From the NCBI GenBank assembly GCA_965249955.1, contig OZ252261.1, forward strand, positions 2,356,001 through 2,420,000: 64,000 nucleotides of DNA, read 5' to 3'. The notes under the pieces are model-generated. The model was not told the origin of the DNA. It saw only the letters and a program-made list of their open reading frames with translations, and ran no database searches. Source of the stretch: SB11 sp965249955 (GTDB taxonomy: Bacteria; Bacteroidota; Bacteroidia; UBA8524). Below, piece by piece: positions 15,653-24,566 of this stretch; positions within the stretch are counted from its first letter, which is position 1, and the number at the start of each line of letters is the position of its first letter. A program made the position numbers and the translations under genes.

Positions 15653-16420
15653 TTAATAAAAATCTAAGTTTATACCTACAGCTAGATTAAGCGCAAAGCT
15701 GCCTCCCAACGGATTGCCGGTGTTATTTTTCTCAGCCAACTCAGTAATACCCGATGTTGGTTTAATTCCTGCTTGCCAATTAAAATAAAAAGGAATTTCA
15801 GGAGGTTCAATATGCCCAAAAAGCATTATATAGTGTCCTATAACTGTTATATTTTCAGATGAAAGTGCGTTATTTTGGTAGTTATTGCTGTTTGATGTGG
15901 TTCGGTGTATATAGTCTTTATATAAATAATTGTATTGTATTTGCACTCTTTTAAAAAGTATACCAATTATTTGATTTGGGTCGCCAATATCGTATTTGTA
16001 ATAGAGGGCAGCTTGTATGTTTTGAGTTTGATAATAACACTTGCGAGATTCGTACGATGACCCTTGCCAGTCCTTTTTGGTCAATTCTTCCGAATTAATA
16101 TTACCCTCACCAATTGTGTAACCTACAGAAAAGAAAAGTTTTTTCTTTTTTGGTGATAAGCCTATATACGTTGATGCTCCGTATTCGGTAGACCATTGGT
16201 TTCCCCATCCTTTAAAATATCCTGCTAATAGTGTAAAGTGCTTTAAGGGTGAAAATGCGGCTTGGTTTTCGTAGTGGTTAAAGCCAATAGTGCCACCCAG
16301 TTTCAGTTGCCCTGCATTTGTAAATGCAGGTTCGTTGGGCATTTGCGGTATATAGCTATATTGGGCATAGCCACCATTACCAATAAGTAAAACAAAGCAA
16401 CACAGTAAAATTATTCTCAT
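15653..16420 (-). CDS. envelope beta-rich protein, paralogue 2
   Basis: 255 residues with a signal peptide (MRIILLCCFVLLIGNGGYAQ). It shares the segments PNEPAF, KLGGTIGF, SPLKHFTLLAGYFKGWG and YGASTYIGLS with the downstream neighbour, from which it is separated by 35 bases in the same direction. Barrel-like strands and the aromatic C-terminal end NLAVGINLDFY suggest outer-membrane insertion. It lacks the Cys pair of the paralogue's leader, so the two copies may be anchored differently. Function unknown. Confidence 0.6.
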   Translation of the reverse strand: MRIILLCCFVLLIGNGGYAQYSYIPQMPNEPAFTNAGQLKLGGTIGFNHYENQAAFSPLKHFTLLAGYFKGWGNQWSTEYGASTYIGLSPKKKKLFFSVGYTIGEGNINSEELTKKDWQGSSYESRKCYYQTQNIQAALYYKYDIGDPNQIIGILFKRVQIQYNYLYKDYIHRTTSNSNNYQNNALSSENITVIGHYIMLFGHIEPPEIPFYFNWQAGIKPTSGITELAEKNNTGNPLGGSFALNLAVGINLDFY

Positions 16421-16544
16421 AGTTTGGCCTCGGTTAGTGTATCAAAAATGGCACGAATTGGATTGGCTTTGCTTGCAAATTTTGCAACAGGGTAAACTGA
16501 TTTTAAGGATTTTTGCAACTCGCAATTTGTTGTAAAGGTTTTTG

Positions 16545-16552
16545 TACCTTTG
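16545..16552 (+). promoter_or_regulatory. -7 box for queD
   Basis: TACCTTTG, an exact TAnnTTTG match, 39 bases before the chosen ATG at 16592. A TTTG at 16526-16529 is only 15 bases upstream, shorter than the usual spacer. Confidence 0.5.
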
Positions 16553-16591
16553 CACCCATTTTTACCACGTAACTACGGAGAACCTAACAGC

Positions 16592-17026
16592 ATGGCTGAG
16601 AAACCTAAATTACTTTATATAACCCGAAAAGAGCACTTTAATGCAGCCCACAAGCTGTATAATCCTAATTGGACTGAGGAGCAAAACGACGCAGTATTTG
16701 GTCGTTGTGCCAATAAAAACTGGCACGGACACAATTTTGAATTGTTTGTAACCGTAAAAGGTTATCCAAATCCCGATACTGGTTTTATTATCGACTTGAA
16801 AAAGTTGAAGGTGATAATAAACGAGCGTGTGATAGACAAGTTAGACCACCGCAACATAAACGAGGACGTAGATTTTATGCACGGCAAAATGGCCAGTATA
16901 GAAAACCTTGTGGTTGAAATATGGGATCAACTTGAAACACCTATAAACAGCGAAGGCTGCAAACTACACTACCTTAAATTGGTAGAAACCGAAAGAAACT
17001 TTGTAGAATATTATGGAGAAGAGTAA
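16592..17026 (+). CDS. queD: 6-carboxytetrahydropterin synthase / PTPS family
   Basis: 144 residues from ATG 16592 (MAEKPKLLYITRKEHFNAAH); the longer frame begins with TTG inside the promoter box. It converts 7,8-dihydroneopterin triphosphate to 6-carboxytetrahydropterin in queuosine synthesis; related enzymes make 6-pyruvoyltetrahydropterin. Zinc ligands are visible in FNAAHKL and NWHGHNF, the catalytic Cys in FGRCANKN, and DHRNINED is the conserved second half. No other que gene is nearby, so queD versus another PTPS activity is by family likelihood. Confidence 0.85.
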   Translation: MAEKPKLLYITRKEHFNAAHKLYNPNWTEEQNDAVFGRCANKNWHGHNFELFVTVKGYPNPDTGFIIDLKKLKVIINERVIDKLDHRNINEDVDFMHGKMASIENLVVEIWDQLETPINSEGCKLHYLKLVETERNFVEYYGEE

Positions 17027-17225
17027 AACACACATACCCGCATACGATCGTGAACCTAGTGCAAAAGGCTTTAAAAGGTCTATTCTGATATCGTTGGTAT
17101 TTATTGTTTTTTACGGCGGTTTTCTTATTTGGAAAAATTATTATCGAGAAGGGGCAACTCCACCCATAGAGCGTCAGCAGCTTGCTGTACCCTCGCACAT
17201 GATAGATAGCAGTGCTTTAGACTAA
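17013..17225 (+). CDS. small single-pass membrane protein
   Basis: 70 residues. ATG 17013 lies inside the 3' end of queD in another frame (14-base overlap). A basic N-terminus is followed by one membrane segment at ~22-40 (RSILISLVFIVFYGGFLIW) and a short polar tail. The tight overlap and the absence of a promoter suggest translational coupling to queD. No family recognised. Confidence 0.55.
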   Translation: MEKSKTHIPAYDREPSAKGFKRSILISLVFIVFYGGFLIWKNYYREGATPPIERQQLAVPSHMIDSSALD

Positions 17226-17255
17226 GGCAAAGCTGCAAACTAAACTGCAAAAGTG

Positions 17256-17263
17256 TAGTTTTG
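17256..17263 (+). promoter_or_regulatory. -7 box for the nitronate monooxygenase-like gene
   Basis: TAGTTTTG matches TAnnTTTG and ends 7 bases before ATG 17271, predicting a leaderless mRNA. Confidence 0.45.
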
Positions 17264-17270
17264 CGATACT

Positions 17271-18218
17271 ATGCAAAACCGCATCACACAACTTTTCAAT
17301 ATACAATATCCCATTATACAAGGCGGCATGATATGGTGCAGCGGCTGGCGTTTGGCCTCGGCTGTTTCAAATGCAGGCGGCTTGGGGCTTATCGGTTCAG
17401 GCTCTATGTATCCCGAAGTATTGCGCGAGCACATACAAAAGTGCAAAGCGGCTACCAACAAACCTTTTGGTGTAAACGTGCCCCTACTATACCCTGATAT
17501 TGAAAAATTGATGGAGATAATAGTAGAAGAAGGAGTGAAAATTATTTTTACCAGTGCAGGCAACCCCAAAACGTGGACGGAACACCTAAAAAGCAAAGGC
17601 ATTACTGTGGTGCACGTAGTGAGCAATACAAAATTTGCTAAAAAGTGCGAAGAAGCAGGCGTTGATGCCATAGTAGCCGAAGGTTTTGAAGCAGGCGGGC
17701 ACAACGGCCGTGAAGAAACTACTACCATGTGCCTTATCCCTATGGTGCGAGAGGCGGTGAGTATACCCCTTATTGCAGCAGGTGGCATAGGTAGTGGCAA
17801 AACCATGTTGGCCGCAATGGCTTTGGGTGCTGATGGGGTGCAAATAGGCAGTCGTTTTGCGGCCAGTGAAGAATCATCTGCGCACGATAATTTTAAGAAA
17901 GCAATTGTTGATGCTGGCGACGGCGGTACACAGCTTACCCTAAAAGAGCTTACCCCTGTGCGCTTGATAAAGAATAAATTTTTTACCGATATACAAGAAG
18001 CCTATAACCGCAAAGCAAGTGCCGACGAATTGCGCGAACTACTGGGACGTGCCCGCGCTAAACGCGGTATGTTTGAAGGAGATATGGAAGAAGGCGAATT
18101 GGAAATAGGTCAAATATCAGGCTATATACACGATGTAAAACCTGCGGCTGAAATAGTGAAGGAAATAGTAGAGGAGTTTAATAGCGTGGCAGGAATGATG
18201 GGTGGAATGAAGTTGTAG
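17271..18218 (+). CDS. nitronate monooxygenase family flavoprotein (2-nitropropane dioxygenase / FabK-like)
   Basis: 315 residues with a TIM-barrel FMN-binding pattern: YPIIQGGMIWCSGWRLASAV at the N-terminus, AGGLGLIGSG, FGVNVPLL, VDAIVAEGFEAGGHNG, PLIAAGGIGSG and GADGVQIGSRFAASEES. This family includes nitronate monooxygenases, which oxidise alkyl nitronates, and FabK enoyl-ACP reductases. The HNGREETTT motif after GFEAGG fits the general family and does not discriminate between them. Function is therefore assigned at family level only. Confidence 0.8.
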   Translation: MQNRITQLFNIQYPIIQGGMIWCSGWRLASAVSNAGGLGLIGSGSMYPEVLREHIQKCKAATNKPFGVNVPLLYPDIEKLMEIIVEEGVKIIFTSAGNPKTWTEHLKSKGITVVHVVSNTKFAKKCEEAGVDAIVAEGFEAGGHNGREETTTMCLIPMVREAVSIPLIAAGGIGSGKTMLAAMALGADGVQIGSRFAASEESSAHDNFKKAIVDAGDGGTQLTLKELTPVRLIKNKFFTDIQEAYNRKASADELRELLGRARAKRGMFEGDMEEGELEIGQISGYIHDVKPAAEIVKEIVEEFNSVAGMMGGMKL

Positions 18219-18268
18219 CTTTTTAGTAGAGTTCGAATTATATAACAAACCACTTTCGTAACCTTAAT

Positions 18269-19351
18269 ATGAAAACAATATTCAAAGTTTCCATTTGCTT
18301 TATATTATTACTTTTTGTTGGAGCATGTAATATTGACAAAAAAGAGACTCCTGTTATTGATGAAATTCCTGAAGAAGAAAAAGAAGCTCTGAAAAGAGCT
18401 CAGAACGATTCGATAATGCTCTCTTATGACTCGCTCTATAATATAACAATAGCTGTTCCTCCACTATTAGATAAGGAGCTATTCGACTCAACTACAACAA
18501 TCAAATTTTTTGAACTAGCAAGTAAAACAGGGGGTGATATTAAACTGTTAGCAAACTCAAAATTAATAACTAATGAGATAGTTGATATTATTGAATCATA
18601 CTCGGAAGATGGAACAGATATTTTATTTCTGATAGATAAAACAGGAAGTATGGCAGATGACCTAAGCAACCTACAAAAAGGTTTAAACCAGATAATTGCT
18701 GCTATAGAGAATTATAAAAATGTACGTATAGCATTTGCATTATATGGCGATAAGAACGTAGATAAGAAAGAGTATGGCTTTGAGTGGTTTTCATTTAAAA
18801 ACTGTGAAACTGACTATGGTCAAGCAAAGAAATTTATAAATTCAATTACGGTAACAGGAGGAGGAGATTACCCCGAATCAGTATATGAAGGTTTTTTTGA
18901 AAGTTTAGAACATAATTTCTGGCAATCAGAAAATAAGCGAATGATTTTACTTATTGGTGATGCTCCACCATTAGAAAAACCTTTAAGCTCTTACTCTATT
19001 AGTGATGTAATAACTAAAGCTAAGGATGGTAAAATAAATATGAATTTTTACCCTATAGTAGTAACTCCTACTGTTGATGAAACAAACCCTAGAAAAACAT
19101 ATAAAAACGAGAAAGTAATTGATAACTTATATCCTAATCCTTCATTTGGAATAATAAATATAGACTTCATTAAGAACGGAGAATATAAACTGGAGATTTT
19201 TGACATAAAGGGAACTGTTGTATTTAGTGAAGAAATAAAAGGGAAAAACTGGAGAAAAGATTTATATGACTTTGAAGATGGTGTTTACATCATAAGGGTT
19301 CAGGATAGCAACAAAAGATTTGAAACAAAGAAATTTATTTTGAAAAAATAG
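18269..19351 (+). CDS. lipoprotein with VWA domain and C-terminal T9SS type A sorting domain
   Basis: 360 residues. The signal peptide ends in the lipobox VGAC (Cys20). Residues ~117-275 are a von Willebrand A domain: ILFLIDKTGSMADD carries the DxTGS form of the metal-binding MIDAS, and TGGGDYPESVYEG provides the later MIDAS loop. Residues ~285-360 form a T9SS type A sorting domain: NLYPNPSFGIINIDF, YKLEIFDIKGTVVFSEE, FEDGVYIIRV and a basic end (KKFILKK). The protein should be exported through the Sec system and then by T9SS. A lipobox and a T9SS tail in one protein is uncommon. The gene is more AT-rich than its neighbours. Binding partner unknown. Confidence 0.8.
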   Translation: MKTIFKVSICFILLLFVGACNIDKKETPVIDEIPEEEKEALKRAQNDSIMLSYDSLYNITIAVPPLLDKELFDSTTTIKFFELASKTGGDIKLLANSKLITNEIVDIIESYSEDGTDILFLIDKTGSMADDLSNLQKGLNQIIAAIENYKNVRIAFALYGDKNVDKKEYGFEWFSFKNCETDYGQAKKFINSITVTGGGDYPESVYEGFFESLEHNFWQSENKRMILLIGDAPPLEKPLSSYSISDVITKAKDGKINMNFYPIVVTPTVDETNPRKTYKNEKVIDNLYPNPSFGIINIDFIKNGEYKLEIFDIKGTVVFSEEIKGKNWRKDLYDFEDGVYIIRVQDSNKRFETKKFILKK

Positions 19352-19479
19352 ATAACCTCCCATTTCCAAAATTTGGTTAATGATTGACTATTTACTACCA
19401 AAGTTGTGTTATCCAAAGGAATATATAAAAAGCGCAGTAAACAGCTTTTCAGGCTATTCACCATAGATGAGGTTATACG

Positions 19480-20199
19480 TTATTCAATTTTTAATACTTT
19501 AGCTACAGGTAAATAGCTGATTTTTATTGGCGTATTGTCTAGTGGCATATATAAAAATCTGCATATCAGGTTTTTGGTACGAAAGGGCATTTCATAGGTG
19601 GGGTCGTGCCCATTTTCAGTAAAACACTCAAGATTATCATCTCCGTTGCAATCAGATTTTTTTTGGCAACGCTCTACTTTTCTTAGTTCAATACAATACA
19701 CATTAGGCGACATTACGCTTCTGCAAAGGGGGTTAATGGTATCGCGTGAATTTAACTTTGCTTGTATGCCTGTTTCGCCAAGCATACCCACATATATGCC
19801 AATACTTTTTTGCTGTAAATTAAATATGGCCTTTCCTGATGGTCTTTTGTTAAGTGTTTGATTTTGTACGTCAAAGCCACCGCAACAAGTATTTAGCACA
19901 AAATTATAGGTGTGTGGTTGAGTAATATTGCAAATAATAGTGTCCCATTTTGCCGTATTATTTTGTCTAAATAATACTGTATCTATTCTCTTCCCATTGG
20001 GTATTATTTTTACTGTATCACCCCCAAAAGCAAGCGGCTTCCCATTTATTTGCCATTGCATTTGTAAATATCTTTCAAACAAATCTTGGTTTCCTGCATA
20101 TACTCTTAACAAAGCACTATCAGCATAAAAATTAGCGGTTTGGCTATAACCCAAGTGAAAGATAAATAGGACTGAAATAAACAAAAGTGTTTTTCTCAT
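19480..20199 (-). CDS. secreted cysteine-rich protein of unknown function
   Basis: 239 residues with a signal peptide (MRKTLLFISVLFIFHLGYSQ). The mature part has nine cysteines, among them NTCCGG and the cluster RCQKKSDCNGDDNLEC, suggesting disulphides or metal binding. The rest is beta-rich. No family recognised. It is flanked by convergent and divergent genes, so it is monocistronic. Confidence 0.5.
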   Translation of the reverse strand: MRKTLLFISVLFIFHLGYSQTANFYADSALLRVYAGNQDLFERYLQMQWQINGKPLAFGGDTVKIIPNGKRIDTVLFRQNNTAKWDTIICNITQPHTYNFVLNTCCGGFDVQNQTLNKRPSGKAIFNLQQKSIGIYVGMLGETGIQAKLNSRDTINPLCRSVMSPNVYCIELRKVERCQKKSDCNGDDNLECFTENGHDPTYEMPFRTKNLICRFLYMPLDNTPIKISYLPVAKVLKIE

Positions 20200-20246
20200 G
20201 GTTGTTTTACAAAACGCATAAAAGGCATTTTATAGTGTAGTTTGTG

Positions 20247-20254
20247 TAGTTTTG
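20247..20254 (+). promoter_or_regulatory. -7 box for the M16 peptidase gene
   Basis: TAGTTTTG matches TAnnTTTG, 44 bases upstream of the GTG start at 20299. Confidence 0.4.
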
Positions 20255-20298
20255 CCAAATTGGCTGTTAAAAACCATCAACCATCTTAAATTACCTCC

Positions 20299-21522
20299 GT
20301 GCACAAGATAAAAGAGTTTCCCAATGGGCTTAGGCTTATATACCAGCAACATATTTCAGAAATATCACACTTTGGTATTATAGTAAACGCAGGTACACGT
20401 GATGAAAGCGAAGAAATAATGGGCATGGCTCATTTTATAGAGCACATGCTGTTTAAAGGCACAGAAAAACGTCGCGCCCTGCAAATAATAAACAGACTGG
20501 AGGAAGTAGGCGGCGAAATGAATGCCTATACTTCAAAAGAAAAAACCTGTATATATGCCTCTTTTACTAGTGGCTACCTTGCCCGAGCGGTAGATTTGCT
20601 TACCGATATTGCTTTTAACTCCAATTTTCCACAAAAAGAAATGGAGAAAGAGAAAAAGGTAATTTTAGAAGAGATTGATATGTATGCCGATACGCCCGAA
20701 GAGCGTATAAACGATGAGTTTCAGGAGTTGCTGTTCAAAAATCATCCCTTGGGCTTTAATATATTGGGCACGCCTGAAACTTTAAACGCCATTACTCAGC
20801 AGCAAACCAAAGATTTTATCAGTAACTTTTATCAACCCAAAAACATAGTATTTTCTTATGTGGGTGCAACCCCGTTTGATAAGGTGGTGAAACTGTGCGA
20901 AAAATATATGCCACAGCCTGTTAAAGAAACAAAGGCATTAAAGCGCAAACCGTTTAAAAAATTCACTCCTTTTATACTTGAAAAAGAGACCGAACACGCC
21001 CAATGCTACTGTGTAATGGGAAGTTTGGCGTACGGCCACAACCATCCGCTAAAACCTGCATTGGCATTATTAAGCAATTTACTAGGTGGGCCGGGGTTAA
21101 ACTCGCGACTAAACCTTGCTGTGCGTGAAAAATATGGCTATGCTTATCAAATAGATAGCAGTTACAGCTCGTACGATGATGGTGGATATTTTAGTATTTA
21201 TTTTGGTACCGACCCCAAATACTTGAATAAAACCCTAAAACTAGTACAAAAAGAACTGGCACGCTTGCAAGAAAATCCCCTTAGCGATAATGTATTAAAC
21301 AAATACAAAAAGCAAATGGCAGGTCAAATGTTACTATCAGAAGAAAGCAAGGTAAACCTTATGCTAGCACTGGGCAAAAGCCTTGTTGACCACAATAGAG
21401 CTGATACACTAGCCGAAGTGATACAAAAAATATATGCCGTTACCCCCACACAGGTGCTGGAAGTTGCCCGAGAGGTATTCGACGATTCAAAAATGAGCCG
21501 TTTGGTATATAAAAAGGGGTAG
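20299..21522 (+). CDS. M16 family zinc metallopeptidase (single-unit, processing-peptidase-like)
   Basis: 407 residues with a GTG start. No alternative start lies before the conserved N-terminal block. The inverted zinc motif HFIEHMLFKGT (HxxEH) appears at ~48-58 and the third ligand in EEIDMYADTPEERINDEF. The C-terminal half has the inactive-domain block GPGLNSRLNLAVREKYGYAY. There is no signal peptide, so it is likely cytoplasmic, like other bacterial single-chain M16B enzymes. Substrate unknown. A second, larger M16 protein is encoded at 35.4 kb. Confidence 0.9.
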   Translation: MHKIKEFPNGLRLIYQQHISEISHFGIIVNAGTRDESEEIMGMAHFIEHMLFKGTEKRRALQIINRLEEVGGEMNAYTSKEKTCIYASFTSGYLARAVDLLTDIAFNSNFPQKEMEKEKKVILEEIDMYADTPEERINDEFQELLFKNHPLGFNILGTPETLNAITQQQTKDFISNFYQPKNIVFSYVGATPFDKVVKLCEKYMPQPVKETKALKRKPFKKFTPFILEKETEHAQCYCVMGSLAYGHNHPLKPALALLSNLLGGPGLNSRLNLAVREKYGYAYQIDSSYSSYDDGGYFSIYFGTDPKYLNKTLKLVQKELARLQENPLSDNVLNKYKKQMAGQMLLSEESKVNLMLALGKSLVDHNRADTLAEVIQKIYAVTPTQVLEVAREVFDDSKMSRLVYKKG

Positions 21523-21571
21523 TTAGGCCAACCTTTTTTTAGTTTCTATCGTTTTGCTGTAACTTAGATTT

Positions 21572-22411
21572 ATGGTAAAACAACTACTATCAAAAAAACT
21601 TACGTTTATTGTTGCCGTGTGTGCAATAAGCCCCCAATTGTTTGCGCAAAGTAGTTGGCAAATTGCCGCGGTTGATATTAGCATTGGCAGACCAACCACT
21701 TATCACGAACATCATATCTATGCTGAGTATCTGTCTAAAATAACAGCATCGCCCAAAACACTTGAGAAAGTGTATTTTGATACTCGCGAAAAAAGCAATT
21801 ACAATGTTACACTAGGTAAAGTAGATAGGAATGGGGGAGTATGTGCAGGCGCAACATTGGTGTTTAAAAAACAAACAAAAAACAAATTTATAAGCGCCAG
21901 CGAGATTCAGGCAGGCATTAGTTATTTCAGTTTACCCACCGCCATTAAATATACATCAACCAACATCATCCCAAATCAAACCCGCAGTTTGTATGCTACA
22001 TACAATTTAAAATTTACCGATATAAGGTTTAATGTGGGGTATTATTTTTATACACCAATATTACATGATAGGCTTGATTTATATGCGGGAGGCAACATTT
22101 ACTATGCCTTTTCGGTAGGTAGTGAAATAAAAGCCACACCCACTTATATTGATGAGGTAAACCGTGATGACAACGGAAATGAAACCACAGCTTTTTACAA
22201 GCAAAAAATGTTTGATGCCACTACCAATTTTATAAAACCATGGTCGAACTACGGTGTGCAAATACCCGTTGGCTTTTTGGTTAGTGTTGCCGATAGGAGT
22301 AAGATATTTGCTAATTATTACATCGACTTTAATTTTAGGGCATACAACCAAGGCAATGTGCGCAATGATGTATACCACGGGTTTAATATTGGTTACCGAT
22401 ATATGTTTTAG
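21572..22411 (+). CDS. predicted outer-membrane beta-barrel protein
   Basis: 279 residues with a signal peptide (cleavage near LFAQ-SS). Long alternating strands (YATYNLKFTDIRFNVGYYFY, LYAGGNIYYAFSVG, NYYIDFNFRAYN) and the C-terminal GFNIGYRYMF, ending in Phe, are typical of outer-membrane barrels. No family recognised. It starts 49 bases after the M16 gene and may share its transcript. Confidence 0.6.
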   Translation: MVKQLLSKKLTFIVAVCAISPQLFAQSSWQIAAVDISIGRPTTYHEHHIYAEYLSKITASPKTLEKVYFDTREKSNYNVTLGKVDRNGGVCAGATLVFKKQTKNKFISASEIQAGISYFSLPTAIKYTSTNIIPNQTRSLYATYNLKFTDIRFNVGYYFYTPILHDRLDLYAGGNIYYAFSVGSEIKATPTYIDEVNRDDNGNETTAFYKQKMFDATTNFIKPWSNYGVQIPVGFLVSVADRSKIFANYYIDFNFRAYNQGNVRNDVYHGFNIGYRYMF

Positions 22412-22491
22412 TTAAGGCTGTTACTATATTTTCTAGCGAATAATCACTGCAAATAATTTTCTAATAACACTATTTGCACTAAACTTGTTGA

Positions 22492-23136
22492 ATGGATTTT
22501 TTAGACCCTAAAATAGAACAATATGCAGAAATGCATACCACACCAGAAAATGAGGTGCAACAAGCTCTAAACCGCGAAACATACGCTAACGTATTAATGC
22601 CACGTATGCTTAGTGGGCATTTGCAAGGGCGTGTGCTTAGTATGTTTAGTCAAATGCTGCGTCCGCGCCGTATATTAGAAATTGGCACGTATACAGGATA
22701 CTCAGCATTATGTATGGCCGAAGGGCTTACTGACGATGGTATTTTGCACACCATTGATATAAACGAAGAACTTGAAACTATGGTGCGTAGCCATATAGCC
22801 AAAGCAGGTTTTGAAAATAAAATACAGTTTCATATAGGCAATGCCATGCAAATAGTGCCTGCCCTAAACGAAACTTTTGATTTGGTATTTATTGATGCTG
22901 ATAAAGAAAATTATAGCCACTACTACGATATGGTGTTTGATAAACTGCGCACAGGTGGTATTATAATAGCCGATAACGTGTTGTGGAGCGGTAAAGTACT
23001 GGATGAAAAAGAATTGGCAAAAGATGTAGAAACAAAAGCACTAAACCAATTTAACAAAAAAATACACACCGATAACCGTGTAGAAAACGTACTGTTTCCT
23101 ATACGAGACGGTTTGATGGTTGTGCGCAAAAAATAG
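22492..23136 (+). CDS. class I SAM-dependent O-methyltransferase (catechol/caffeoyl-CoA type)
   Basis: 214 residues. The SAM-binding motif I is LEIGTYTGYSALCMA, preceded by MLSGHLQGRVLSM. Motif II is DLVFIDADKENYSHYYD, with metal-binding Asp residues, and GGIIIADNVLWSGKV follows. This is the cation-dependent O-methyltransferase family 3. Bacterial members methylate small phenolics; the physiological substrate cannot be read from the sequence. Confidence 0.88.
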   Translation: MDFLDPKIEQYAEMHTTPENEVQQALNRETYANVLMPRMLSGHLQGRVLSMFSQMLRPRRILEIGTYTGYSALCMAEGLTDDGILHTIDINEELETMVRSHIAKAGFENKIQFHIGNAMQIVPALNETFDLVFIDADKENYSHYYDMVFDKLRTGGIIIADNVLWSGKVLDEKELAKDVETKALNQFNKKIHTDNRVENVLFPIRDGLMVVRKK

Positions 23137-23170
23137 AGGTGTTTTTTAGCGAAGATTAAGAAAACTAGAC

Positions 23171-23791
23171 ATGAAAAAAATTATAATATTATTTATAGGC
23201 GTAGCCTTTTTAGCTTCTTGTAAAGGTGTTTTTGATAAAGTTGACCCTGTAAAATATAACGATGATATAATAGGTGAGAATGAAAAAATAGAAGCTGTTT
23301 TTACTGATTTTTTTTATGCTCTTGAAGATTACAATTTTGAAGAAGCAGAAGCATTGCGATTAAAATCAATTTTGGTATCAGATTCTGCAATTGCCCGAAT
23401 AGGCAAGTTAGGTACTTTTAAAGGTAAAGACGATTTTAGGCAGGCAGCTATTAAATACATCGAAATAGGTAAAAAATTAGCTGAAACTGATTTTAAAAAA
23501 CTGGTTGATATATACAAAGGAATGAGTGTTTTAGAAGATGATGAAAGCGACGATTCGTATGAAAAATACGATGTACTTTCAACAGAAATGGAACAGATAT
23601 ATGCCAATATGAATACTGTAGATTCTACCTATTTTCAAAAATTCCATACAGCCCAAAAGCAGTTCGCCAAAGACAATAATATCACCTTAGAAGTTCAACC
23701 AAAAGACAGTGAGATTGATAAGCAATCGCTTGAAGAGCTTTTGAAACAATCAAAACAAGAATTAGAAGATGGCGTTGAAGAAATAAACTAA
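23171..23791 (+). CDS. predicted lipoprotein (possibly LIC11966-like surface protein)
   Basis: 206 residues. Signal peptide with lipobox FLASC (Cys17). The mature part is acidic and helical (KYNDDIIGENEKIEAVFTDF and later long helices), ending in an acidic coiled tail. The early YND-I motif followed by paired helices resembles Bacteroidota proteins annotated as LIC11966-like surface lipoproteins, but the match is by impression only. It lies between the methyltransferase and rsmI on the same strand. AT-rich. Confidence 0.5.
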   Translation: MKKIIILFIGVAFLASCKGVFDKVDPVKYNDDIIGENEKIEAVFTDFFYALEDYNFEEAEALRLKSILVSDSAIARIGKLGTFKGKDDFRQAAIKYIEIGKKLAETDFKKLVDIYKGMSVLEDDESDDSYEKYDVLSTEMEQIYANMNTVDSTYFQKFHTAQKQFAKDNNITLEVQPKDSEIDKQSLEELLKQSKQELEDGVEEIN

Positions 23792-23849
23792 TAATAAAAC
23801 GCAAAATTTACTTAAATAAAAAATTCAAAAAATATACTAAATCACCTTC

Positions 23850-24566
23850 ATGTCTACCACCAAATTATACCTTGTACCCACGCCCATTGGCAACCTGCAA
23901 GATATAACCTTGCGTGCGCTTGAGGTACTAAAAACAGTTGATGTGGTATTGGCAGAGGATACTCGCACCAGTGGCCAACTGCTAAAACACTTCGCTATAA
24001 GTGCAAAACTGCAAGCCTATCACCAACACAACGAACACCGTGAGGTAGAACATCTTGTGCAGCGTATGGCAGGTGGCGAAACTATGGCATTGGTTAGCGA
24101 TGCAGGTTCGCCTGCCATTAGCGACCCCGGTTTTTTATTAGTGCGCGAGTGTGTGCGCAGTGGTGTGCAAATAGAAAGCCTACCCGGTGCCACTGCCTTT
24201 GTGCCTGCACTGGCAAAAAGCGGTTTGCCCACCCATCGGTTTTGTTTTGAGGGATTTTTGCCGCAGAAAAAAGGCCGCCAAACGGCACTAAAAGCCTTAG
24301 CGGATGAAGAACGTACCATGGTTTTTTACGAGTCGCCATATAGAGTAATAAAAACCCTTACCGATTTTATGGCTGTATTTGGTGCCGAAAGGCAAGCCTC
24401 CGTTTCGCGAGAGATTACTAAATTATACGAAGAAACAGTAAACGGTAGCCTTCAAGAAATTATAAACCATTTTAATACTAAAGCCCCCAAAGGCGAGTTT
24501 GTTATTGTAGTGGCAGGAAAAAACTATACCACAGGCCAAACCCATGATGAAGAAACTAACGCATAA
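23850..24566 (+). CDS. rsmI: 16S rRNA (cytidine(1402)-2'-O)-methyltransferase
   Basis: 238 residues. LYLVPTPIGNLQDITLRAL and VLAEDTRTSGQLLKHF are the signature N-terminal blocks, followed by ALVSDAGSPAISDPGF, LPGATAFVPAL and FEGFLPQKKG. It 2'-O-methylates C1402 in the decoding centre of 16S rRNA. Its last 23 bases overlap the lnt gene, so the two are co-transcribed and probably translationally coupled. Confidence 0.95.
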   Translation: MSTTKLYLVPTPIGNLQDITLRALEVLKTVDVVLAEDTRTSGQLLKHFAISAKLQAYHQHNEHREVEHLVQRMAGGETMALVSDAGSPAISDPGFLLVRECVRSGVQIESLPGATAFVPALAKSGLPTHRFCFEGFLPQKKGRQTALKALADEERTMVFYESPYRVIKTLTDFMAVFGAERQASVSREITKLYEETVNGSLQEIINHFNTKAPKGEFVIVVAGKNYTTGQTHDEETNA

